The notes under the pieces: generated by a model
The model's database searches: none
What the model was told of the DNA's origin: nothing
What the model saw: only the letters and a program-made list of their open reading frames with translations
Part shown: positions 9,354 through 16,711 of the stretch, in pieces
Numbering within the stretch: the stretch's first letter is position 1
Layout: each line of letters opens with the position of its first letter
Made by a program: the position numbers and the translations under genes
Assembly (NCBI RefSeq): GCF_048820935.1
Contig: NZ_JBMERD010000012.1
Span: 33,688 to 97,687, forward strand
DNA length: 64,000 nt
Reading direction: 5' to 3'
Source of the DNA: Algicoccus sp048820935
GTDB lineage: Bacteria > Pseudomonadota > Gammaproteobacteria > Burkholderiales > Burkholderiaceae_B

Positions 9354-9399
9354 TTGACGATAAAAAGTTTTGTCTATAATGTTATAAAATTGTCGACAA
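9354..9399 (+). promoter_or_regulatory. Promoter with paired GntR/FCD-type operators, right bug copy
   Basis: The arrangement matches the one upstream of the first copy: TTGACG (9354-9359), 15 bp, TATAAT (9375-9380), with operators TTGTCTATAA at 9370-9379 over the -10 box and TTGTCGACAA at 9390-9399. Centres are again 20 bp apart. Conservation of both sites and of the spacing while the surrounding bases have drifted argues that they are functional. This promoter should drive the intact bug and acn genes. Confidence 0.62.
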
Positions 9400-9437
9400 A
9401 ATAAATAAATCCTCACAATCCAACTGGAGAGACAGCC

Positions 9438-10418
9438 ATGACAATCAGCCGACGCCATTTCATTGCCTCACTCGGTGCACTTTCTTTAAGCGCAAAAGCA
9501 CCTGCCATTTTGGCGCAGGGGTTGGGTGATTATCCAAATCGCCCTATCAAGATTATTGTGCCGTTAGCAGCCGGCGGGGGAGGCGATCTGACCGCCCGTC
9601 AGATCGCCAAGCTGCTGACCGAACGTATGGGGTCACCTGTCATTGTTGAAAACAAACCAGGCGCAGGCGGCAGTATCGGCACCAGCTATGCCTTACGTAC
9701 GCCCGCAGACGGCTACACCTTACTCATGCTCTCCAGCAGTCACACCTGCAATGCAGCTTTGCGTGAATTGCCCTACGACTCGATTAAAGATGTCGAACCG
9801 ATTAGCCTACTCAAGCGTGAATCACTGATCTTGGTAGGTCGAAACGGTTTGCCCGCCAAGAACTTACCTGATCTGCTCGAAATTGCTAAAAAAGAACCCG
9901 GAAAAATCACGTATGGATCGTCTGGGGTCGGCGGCATCACACACTTGAGCATGGAGCACATGACCGACTTGGCAGGCGTCAAACTCAACCACATCGCTTA
10001 CAAAGGCACGGGTCCGGCACTACAAGATGTTCTGGGTGGCACAATCGATCTCATGTTTTCTTCAGTCGCGATTGTTGTTCCCATCATCAATGACCAACGT
10101 GCCGTGGGTCTAGCCATCGCCGATCACAGGATTCCGGCTCTACCTGATGTACCGACATTTAAAGAAGCAGGCGTACCTGAATTTAAATCAGACTTATGGC
10201 ATGCCGTTGCGGGTCCCAAAGGAATTCCACCAGAAATCGTGGCCAAACTGAATGCTGAATTGAAAGCAGTCCTTGAAATGCCTGAAATGCAAGAACGCAT
10301 TGCCGCGGAAGGCAGTCAAGCTGTCGGAAGCTCGCCAGAAGAGTTTCAACAAACAATTGAGAACGACATTGCGCAATGGAAAAACGTCATTCAAAAGACT
10401 GGGATTAAAGCGGAGTAA
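9438..10418 (+). CDS. Bug/TctC-family tripartite tricarboxylate transporter substrate-binding protein
   Basis: This is an intact 326-residue periplasmic binding protein. The N-terminus SRRHFIASLGALSLSAKAPAIL fits a twin-arginine signal ending near ILAQG. The mature part starts DYPNRPIKIIVPLAAGGGGD, the hallmark of the Bug family, and continues with GSIGTSYALRTPADGYTLLM and ITYGSSGVGGITHLSMEHM. Such proteins deliver carboxylates (citrate, C4-dicarboxylates, aromatic acids) to TctA/TctB membrane subunits, which must be encoded elsewhere. AGAG(A) ahead of the ATG serves as ribosome site. It is 9 bp upstream of an aconitase gene, suggesting a tricarboxylate or related acid as ligand. The protein is highly similar to the disrupted upstream paralogue, and the two arose by tandem duplication. 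Confidence 0.92.
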   Translation: MTISRRHFIASLGALSLSAKAPAILAQGLGDYPNRPIKIIVPLAAGGGGDLTARQIAKLLTERMGSPVIVENKPGAGGSIGTSYALRTPADGYTLLMLSSSHTCNAALRELPYDSIKDVEPISLLKRESLILVGRNGLPAKNLPDLLEIAKKEPGKITYGSSGVGGITHLSMEHMTDLAGVKLNHIAYKGTGPALQDVLGGTIDLMFSSVAIVVPIINDQRAVGLAIADHRIPALPDVPTFKEAGVPEFKSDLWHAVAGPKGIPPEIVAKLNAELKAVLEMPEMQERIAAEGSQAVGSSPEEFQQTIENDIAQWKNVIQKTGIKAE

Positions 10419-10427
10419 GTTAGGCAC

Positions 10428-13109
10428 ATGAACGATCAAACCACGTCCATCACACCAGCTGCACTTCAAGCGCTTTGCTATCGTCAGTTCCAGACTTCGC
10501 AAGGACAGTTCGGATATTACGATTTAAATATCTTGGCCGATCAGGCAAGCGCCCCTTTGTCAGCTATGCCCTATGCCATCCGCATCATTCTAGAAAACTT
10601 GTTGCGTCACGCGCAGCGCGATGATGTGGGTACAGAACTACCGATACAAATTCTGCAAAACTATGCGCAACGTGTTGGTAAAGACAATATCCCGCTCATG
10701 CTGGCTCGTGTGATGGCCCAAGACGTCAGTGGCATTCCTGCTCTGATCGATTTGGCGACCATGCGTGACGCCATGGCTCAGGCCGGCGGCGATCCAACCA
10801 CCATCAACCCTCGAATTCCGGTTGAACTCATTGTGGATCACTCATTAGAAGTGGATTATGCCGGTCGTCATGATGCGCCTATTCTGAATGTCGCTTTAGA
10901 GCACAAGCGCAATCGCGAACGCTATACCTTCTTAAAGTGGGCACAAGGCGCCGTCAAAAACTTATCAATTGTGCCGCCCGGCGCAGGCATTTTGCATCAG
11001 ATCAATCTTGAGGCACTGGCCCGCGTCGTGTTTGTTGATGAAACACAGAACCCACCGCTTGCTTACCCAGACACTTTGGTCGGCACAGACAGCCATACCG
11101 CCATGATCAATGCGATTGGTGTTTTAGGCTGGGGTGTGGGCGGCATTGAAGCTGAAGCCGCTATGCTTGGCGAACCTTTGCCATTCATTTTGCCGGCAAC
11201 CGTTGGTGTGCGACTCATTAATCGTCCTAAACCTGGCGTCACCGCAACCGACATTGTGCTCACTCTGACACAACAGTTACGCCAAGCCAAAGTGGTTGAA
11301 AGTTTTGTCGAGTTCACAGGACCCGCACTAGACACTGATGCGCTGACCTTAGAAGACCGTGCGACGCTCTCCAACATGTCACCCGAATATGGTTCGACCT
11401 GTGGTTTATTCCCAGTCGATGCCACTACAATCGATTATTTACGCCGTTCAGGTCGAGACGAAGCCACAATTGAACTTGTCGAAACGTATTGCAAACTCCA
11501 AGGTTTATGGCGTGACGCAAACTCACCCGAACCTGCTTTTTCTCGCGTTATCGAGTTAGATCTTTCCACCATCGAACCTAGTGCAGCTGGTCCCCGCAGA
11601 CCACACGAGCATGTCAACCTGTCGGGCATTCCAGCATCGTTTCTGTCAGCCTGTCCTGCAGCAGAAGATACACCTGCCCCAACAGCAAAGACAGTTCAAC
11701 TGGATCATGGTGCAGTCATCTTGGCCGCAATCACCAGCTGCACAAACACCTCGAACCCCAGCGCCATGATTGCCGCTGGGCTGCTCGCCAGAAAAGCTGT
11801 CGCAAAAGGACTTAATGCACGTCCTTGGGTCAAAACCTCTTTCACACCAGGCTCGCGTGTTGTCAGCGACTATCTCGCTGCGAGCGGCTTACAAGACGAT
11901 CTGGATCAGTTGGGCTTTCATTTAGCAGGTTATGGATGCGCCAGTTGTGGTGGTGGATCAGGCCCTCTGGCACCAGAGATTCAACAAGACATCGAAACAC
12001 GCAAGCTCACCGTCTCCGCAGTGCTATCAGGGAACCGGAACTTTGAAGGGCGCATTCACCCACTCGCCAGAGCCAATTATTTGCTTTCACCTGCTCTAGT
12101 GGTTGCTTATGCGATTGCAGGTAGTGTGCGAATCGATCTCACCAAAGATCCGCTAGCTTACACCCCTGATGGTGCGCCAGTCTATTTATCAGATATCTGG
12201 CCTAGCAACACTGAAATCAAAGCCATTGAAAAACAGTGCGTCACTCCCGATCGATTCCGAACGCAGTATCAAAACATCACCGAGGGCGATGAAGGTTGGA
12301 ATGCGCTACCCAACGAACGTGGCACGCTCTATGACTGGGATGCTGACAGCAGTTACGTACGGCGCCCGCCCTATGTTGAACAACGTCCACCCATCACAGG
12401 TCGCAGCCTACAAGGTGCACGCCCGCTTCTGGTTTTAGGTGACAGCGTGACGACAGACAACATTTCTCCGGCCGATGGTATTCGCCCAGAAACACCTGCA
12501 GGGCAATACTTACTTGCCAGTGGTGTGCCCAAATCCGCCCTACACACCTTCATTGCTCGCCGTGGCAATCATGAAGTGATGATGCGCGGCACATTCACCG
12601 GAGGACGTTTACACAATGAGTTGCTGCCACAGGGTCCAGAAGGCTGTACGCTCATCGAACCGCAAGGACAAGTCGCCTCGATTTATGATGCGGCAATGCA
12701 CTATCTTGCGATCAAACAACCTGTTGTCGTCGTCGCTGGGATGGAATACGGCACAGGTTCATCACGCGACTGGGCCGCAAAAGGCACTCGTCTGCTCGGC
12801 GTACAAGCGGTTTTAGCGGGTAGCTTTGAACGCATCCACCGCTCCAACCTCGTCAACATGGGGGTTTTACCTTTGCAGTTTGAACCCGGTGTGACAAGGC
12901 AAAGTCTGGGCATCACGGCACACAGCACGTTTGATATAGAAATCCCAGATAAGCTCGCACCACAGAGCTGGCTGAACTGTCGTATACAAACCGATGGACA
13001 AACGCAAGACATCAAACTCTTGGCCCGTCTGAACACAGCGCATGAAGAAGCCGTTTGGCGTAAAGGTGGCATCCTACCCACCATGCTTGATCGCATCCTT
13101 CACGCTTAA
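10428..13109 (+). CDS. acnA: Aconitate hydratase family enzyme, AcnA-like
   Basis: This 893-residue protein has AcnA/IRP architecture: the N-terminal three aconitase subdomains, then a C-terminal swivel domain (QYLLASGVPKSALHTFIARR, and the active-site GMEYGTGSSRDWAAKGTRLL). The cubane ligands are C438 (TSCTNTSNPS), C504 and C507 (GYGCASCGGG), matching the spacing in E. coli AcnA. The loop after the second cysteine pair reads CASCGGGSGPL rather than the usual CTTCIGNSGPL, so this may be a divergent paralogue acting on a citrate relative. It is 9 bp after the bug gene and probably co-transcribed and repressed through the operators at 9370-9399. Dual action in the TCA cycle cannot be excluded. 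Confidence 0.88.
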   Translation: MNDQTTSITPAALQALCYRQFQTSQGQFGYYDLNILADQASAPLSAMPYAIRIILENLLRHAQRDDVGTELPIQILQNYAQRVGKDNIPLMLARVMAQDVSGIPALIDLATMRDAMAQAGGDPTTINPRIPVELIVDHSLEVDYAGRHDAPILNVALEHKRNRERYTFLKWAQGAVKNLSIVPPGAGILHQINLEALARVVFVDETQNPPLAYPDTLVGTDSHTAMINAIGVLGWGVGGIEAEAAMLGEPLPFILPATVGVRLINRPKPGVTATDIVLTLTQQLRQAKVVESFVEFTGPALDTDALTLEDRATLSNMSPEYGSTCGLFPVDATTIDYLRRSGRDEATIELVETYCKLQGLWRDANSPEPAFSRVIELDLSTIEPSAAGPRRPHEHVNLSGIPASFLSACPAAEDTPAPTAKTVQLDHGAVILAAITSCTNTSNPSAMIAAGLLARKAVAKGLNARPWVKTSFTPGSRVVSDYLAASGLQDDLDQLGFHLAGYGCASCGGGSGPLAPEIQQDIETRKLTVSAVLSGNRNFEGRIHPLARANYLLSPALVVAYAIAGSVRIDLTKDPLAYTPDGAPVYLSDIWPSNTEIKAIEKQCVTPDRFRTQYQNITEGDEGWNALPNERGTLYDWDADSSYVRRPPYVEQRPPITGRSLQGARPLLVLGDSVTTDNISPADGIRPETPAGQYLLASGVPKSALHTFIARRGNHEVMMRGTFTGGRLHNELLPQGPEGCTLIEPQGQVASIYDAAMHYLAIKQPVVVVAGMEYGTGSSRDWAAKGTRLLGVQAVLAGSFERIHRSNLVNMGVLPLQFEPGVTRQSLGITAHSTFDIEIPDKLAPQSWLNCRIQTDGQTQDIKLLARLNTAHEEAVWRKGGILPTMLDRILHA

Positions 13110-13187
13110 AACTGAAGCCTCTCTACCCTAGTTGCAATTAACATCAAGCAATCAGGGTGAGAGACCCCCAGATGAGTTTCAGTATTT

Positions 13188-13287
13188 TCAGGCTAATGCC
13201 TCGATAACTGCCTTTGGATTTCGCTCAATGACGTTAAGCAATACCAATGCGGGGCCTCGGTGATTCCGATCACCACGTTCCCATTGT
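13188..13287 (-). pseudogene. C-terminal fragment of helix-turn-helix antitoxin/regulator gene
   Basis: On the minus strand a fragment reads QWERGDRNHRGPALVLLNVI followed by ERNPKAVIEALA and a TGA stop (13188-13190). This matches the end of XRE-type regulators of the HigA/NadS kind, where W-E-x-G lies at the recognition-helix end and a PALVLL segment follows. The gene is cut at 13287/13288 by the TnpB remnant. Rejoining across the element continues the frame as LTVSL-RQWERGDRN, so the upstream half is what remains at about 13974-13995. Confidence 0.65.
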
Positions 13288-13973
13288 GTGAACTACTCGC
13301 CGCTAAAGCAGCGAGCTTCCAAAACAACAGCTAAGCTGCTATTTTTTCTTTTTTGATGCTTCTTTGGATGCGGCTAACATTGCTTTGCGCTTTGTTAGTC
13401 TGACGCTTTCCTCCACGCCCAGTATCAGAGAACGGCATTAGAACCCCTTTCTCTGACAACACCGTTCCAGTGTCCTTAATTAACCTGATTGCTCTTTTCT
13501 TAATCACCATTGATGCGTTTTGATCGGCATTGTCAGCATGCTCACATTGACCGCATTGAAACTTTGATTGAGTTTTGCGGTTGTCTGGGTGAGTGTAGCC
13601 ACACTGGGCGCACTCCTGACTGGTGCTGTGGGGAGCAACTTTAAAAACTGCTTTACCTTCTTTGTGTGCTTTGTAGCTAATGCAGACTTCGATTTGATGC
13701 CAGCCGACGTTTAAGATCGCCTGATTTAAGCCGGCTTTTTGACTGGCATGATTCGGCAGATATTGACCGGCTTCATTTTGCTGAGGGCTGGTCTGCGAGT
13801 CATGTTAGAAGTTTTTAAGTCCTCTAGCACAATCACTGTTTCTTTTCCATCGACGATGGCTCTGCTCGTTTGATGCGCAAAGTCATTGGGAACGGCTAAA
13901 GCCGCTAACAAACCAAAAACTAATGAGCTTGCTTGACTCGCACATGAATGAACGAGGTTGCGCAAGCAATTCG
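13288..13973 (-). mobile_element. TnpB (IS200/IS605-type) element remnant, copy 2
   Basis: This 686-bp remnant has the same two ends as copy 1 at 8169-8591. On the minus strand it encodes a frameshifted TnpB fragment: the RuvC-II-type segment VIVLEDLKTSNMTR (near 13800-13845), then LNVGWHQIEVCISYKAHKEG and a complete zinc ribbon, CAQC...CGQC (near 13545-13615), then VIKKRAIRLIKDTGTVLSEKG, with a stop at 13331-13333. The catalytic first aspartate region and N-terminus are absent, so it cannot be active. The right end keeps the hairpin CTCGCTGC-TTTA-GCGGCGAG and TAGTTCAC. The flank beside the left end again reads TTTGAG, the likely target-adjacent motif. Confidence 0.85.
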
Positions 13974-14464
13974 CTCAAACTCACGGTAAGCTCGCAGTAA
14001 GGCAACCCAGAAGTAATTAAGCCAGGACTTAACGTCGTGCCGCCCCAGGTGCCATCCTTGCGAACTGGCTTCCAGCGCCCGCCCGCCTGCGGCATATAGC
14101 GGTACAGGAGGGTATGTAATTGCAGCACAACACCCTCGCTGAAGGGCATGTGCGTGGCGGACTCGTGGATCAGCGCCAGTGCATCACGGTAGCCGGCGAT
14201 CTCCTGTTCGGAACGGCTCTTTGGTGTTGCGTTGCGGATGATTAGAGACTTCAGCCGCGAGGGCGCCACGACAACACCTTCCAGCCGATTAGACGACTCA
14301 GTGGACTCCACCACCGCGATCTGGCGTAGACCCTTGAGGGCTTCGGGCGACTGCACGACGTAGAGTTACTGCTTACCTTAATACTCACCCAGTGTGCGCA
14401 ACGTGGCGGCCTGAGTGCCATCGAAGCGAAGTGCGGCAAGGTACTCGGGTGTGAGCGAGTGCAT
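13974..14464 (-). pseudogene. Fic-family (Fic/DOC) protein pseudogene
   Basis: The frame starts at an ATG at 14464 (MHSLTPEYLAALRFDGTQAA) and follows Fic-family N-terminal sequence (SPEALKGLRQIAVVESTESS, NRLEGVVVAPSRLKSLIIRN, EGVVLQLHTLLYRYMPQAGG). Two TAA stops interrupt it after LGEY and after GKQ near 14385. The reading frame diverges from the family shortly after GGRWKPVRKDG and never reaches the catalytic HPFxxGNGR motif; the rest has been lost in a rearrangement with helix-turn-helix sequence and the TnpB element. Fic proteins add AMP or other groups to targets and often act as toxins. No activity is possible here. Confidence 0.8.
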
Positions 14465-14487
14465 GGAAATGCAATCCTAAACCGTAT

Positions 14488-14564
14488 AAATGAGGTATTC
14501 ATAGATTATAAATGGGGTATTGTCTCTAAAAATACCTCTTTACCTATGTTTGACTACCTCATTT
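14488..14564. promoter_or_regulatory. Four-box operator array upstream of the fic pseudogene
   Basis: Four related 12-bp boxes are arranged symmetrically: AAATGAGGTATT (14488-14499) and AAATGGGGTATT (14510-14521) on the plus strand, then the same motif inverted at 14531-14542 and 14553-14564 (reverse complements TAAAGAGGTATT and AAATGAGGTAGT). Start-to-start spacing is 22, 21 and 22 bp, about two helical turns. This looks like a cooperative operator for an autoregulated toxin-antitoxin or regulator gene reading leftward into fic. The cognate regulator is probably the decayed helix-turn-helix gene, which is inference. From here to 14695 I see no gene. Confidence 0.6.
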
Positions 14565-14695
14565 CCTGATCATTGGATCAGTCGTGAGAGGCTCGTATAG
14601 CCGACCAAGAAGGAAATGAGCGACATGAATCTCAAAAGGGGCAATCAATTCACAATTACCACATTTAATCCATTGTTTACCTCATTCCCCAGCAA

Positions 14696-15117
14696 TCATC
14701 CTCGGGCAAAGGAAATGGCCTGCGTCGACAGCGGACTGACATGGTCACGCCTCGCTTTCATCTTCGCCGCAGGTCGACGCCAGAGTGCATCCTTAAAGTC
14801 GAACTCATCCCACTCGGCATCCGTCGCTTCGTCTGGACGGCAAGCGCAGCAGCCCGCGCAGACTGGGGGTCGGATTGGTCTCGACCAAACCACGCACCAC
14901 CGCGAACTCGAAGATGGCCGAATCTGCTTGACGACAATGTCGCTCATCAGCATCCCATCGAACTTCGGCGACACGTACTTCCTGATGCGGGACTCTTTCG
15001 TGCGGTAGGATCTGAGCGCAAAGACTGGCTTGATCAGCAGGAACAGGCCCCCCGCCGTCTGAAAGTTTCCAATCTCGATCAGTCGATTTCGCCGACCTGA
15101 TCTTGGCGTCGGTGAGT
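14696..15117 (-). pseudogene. P4-type tyrosine integrase pseudogene
   Basis: Pieces of a phage/island integrase appear in order on the minus strand but in different frames. First comes the N-terminal LTDAKIRSAKSTDRDWKLSD near 15115-15055, then a frameshift into GGGLFLLIKP. A middle piece FAVVRGLVETNPTPSLRGLL lies near 14915-14860, and then DAEWDEFDFKDALWRRPAAK, MKARRDHVSPLSTQA near 14800-14710, where the family has its catalytic core start. The frame ends before the catalytic R-H-R-Y residues. It marks the surrounding 13.1-15.2 kb as a collapsed genomic island. The stretch 15118-15325 holds nothing I recognise. Confidence 0.78.
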
Positions 15118-15325
15118 AGATTCTCGGGTATCGTTGGACTCCACTGTGGGGAGATGTACCCCCACGGTTGAACACGAGCACCTCCAACGCCCTCCGAATT
15201 TTTCAGACCTCGATAAACAATAGGAATGCTCAGCAGACCGTATTATTTATGCAACCCATTGATTTAAAACGGTCTAATCTGTCCACCAAGCGCTACTGAG
15301 CGTCACCGAGATCCAGCAAAAATCG

Positions 15326-16417
15326 TCAGACGTTAAACAAGAAGTTCAGTACATCACCATCTTTCACAATGTACTCTTTACCTTCAGAGCGCATTTTTCC
15401 GGCTTCTTTGGCTCCCTGCTCACCTTTGCAAGCGATGTAATCGTCATAACCGATTGTTTGCGCGCGAATAAATCCACGCTCAAAGTCTGTATGAATTTCA
15501 CCAGCCGCTTGTGGTGCAGTGGCACCCACCGGAATGGTCCAAGCACGGACTTCTTTGACACCGGCGGTAAAGTACGTCTGTAAGCCTAAAAGACTGAAAG
15601 CTGCACGAATCAAACGGTTCAAACCCGGCTCTTCCATACCCATATCCTGTAGGAAGATGGCTTTGTCGTCATCATCGAGTTCAGCAATTTCAGCTTCAAT
15701 CGCTGCACAAATTGCAACAACCGGTGCGCCACGCTCTTTGGCATAGGCTTCTAAGCGCTCTAAGAGCGGATTGTTCTCAAACCCGTCATCACTCACGTTC
15801 CCCACGTACATTGCAGGTTTTGCGGTGATCAAATGCAATTGTGACAACATGTCACGATCATCGTCGCTCAAATCCAATGCACGGATGGGCAACCCTTGAT
15901 CGAGATGTTTCACGCAACGTTCGAGCACCGTAACCAATTTCTGTGCTTCTTTGTCGCCAGAACGAGCTGTTTTTTGATAGCGATGAAGCGACTTCTCAAC
16001 AGTTTGCAGGTCGGCCAGCGCAAGCTCTGTCTCAATGACTTCGATGTCAGCAATCGGATCGATGCGCCCAGCCACGTGTGTCACGTTTTCATCTTCGAAG
16101 CAACGCACCACATTCACAATGGCGTGTGTTTCACGAATATGCGCCAAGAACTGGTTGCCCAATCCTTCACCCTGGCTAGCACCAGCCACAAGACCTGCAA
16201 TATCCACAAACTCAACTGTCGCTGGCAACACACGCACGGGCTTTACGATTTCAGACAAAGCATCCAATCGTGGATCGGGCACTTCCACAATCCCGACGTT
16301 GGGTTCAATCGTGCAAAAAGGATAGTTCTCTGCCGCAATCCCTGCTTTGGTCAGGGCATTAAACAAAGTGGACTTACCGACGTTAGGCAAGCCAACAATA
16401 CCGCATTTCAAGCTCAT
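15326..16417 (-). CDS. ychF: Ribosome-binding ATPase YchF (Obg family)
   Basis: This 363-residue Obg-family P-loop protein prefers ATP to GTP and binds the large ribosomal subunit. The P-loop GLPNVGKST (9-17) is followed by the switch region AENYPFCTIEPNVG, G3 DIAGLVAGASQGEGLGNQFL, and a C-terminal TGS-like domain (FTAGVKEVRAWTIPVGATAP, and the HTDFERGFIRA motif). The G4 position shows the YchF-type change (NVSDD instead of NKxD). In many relatives ychF follows pth directly; here a CPBP protease gene and an acyl-CoA synthetase gene lie between them. Confidence 0.97.
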   Translation of the reverse strand: MSLKCGIVGLPNVGKSTLFNALTKAGIAAENYPFCTIEPNVGIVEVPDPRLDALSEIVKPVRVLPATVEFVDIAGLVAGASQGEGLGNQFLAHIRETHAIVNVVRCFEDENVTHVAGRIDPIADIEVIETELALADLQTVEKSLHRYQKTARSGDKEAQKLVTVLERCVKHLDQGLPIRALDLSDDDRDMLSQLHLITAKPAMYVGNVSDDGFENNPLLERLEAYAKERGAPVVAICAAIEAEIAELDDDDKAIFLQDMGMEEPGLNRLIRAAFSLLGLQTYFTAGVKEVRAWTIPVGATAPQAAGEIHTDFERGFIRAQTIGYDDYIACKGEQGAKEAGKMRSEGKEYIVKDGDVLNFLFNV

Positions 16418-16711
16418 TCATTTTCCTTGGAAATTCGACATCAGATGCACATCTTGACTCGAAGGTGGGCACATCCGATGAACTGCGCTCAGACGCTCAA
16501 AATTACACAATTCATATAGATTCGTGGCATTTCGCGTATTGAACGGCGCACATAGATTATTTTTGATGGCTGTATTGTAACCAAGGCAATCCTCACGAAC
16601 GGGAATCAGATGTGGCATTTGTAACGATCATGCTGCTTTTTCTAGTCAGCCATCGTGTTAACTTGCTCAAAGCTCAATTTAACTTCACCCACAGAGGTCG
16701 TTTCATTCGTC

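Noticed and set aside
14741..15100. 119-codon plus-strand frame
   Set aside because: It is antisense to the integrase pseudogene, whose family motifs are on the minus strand.
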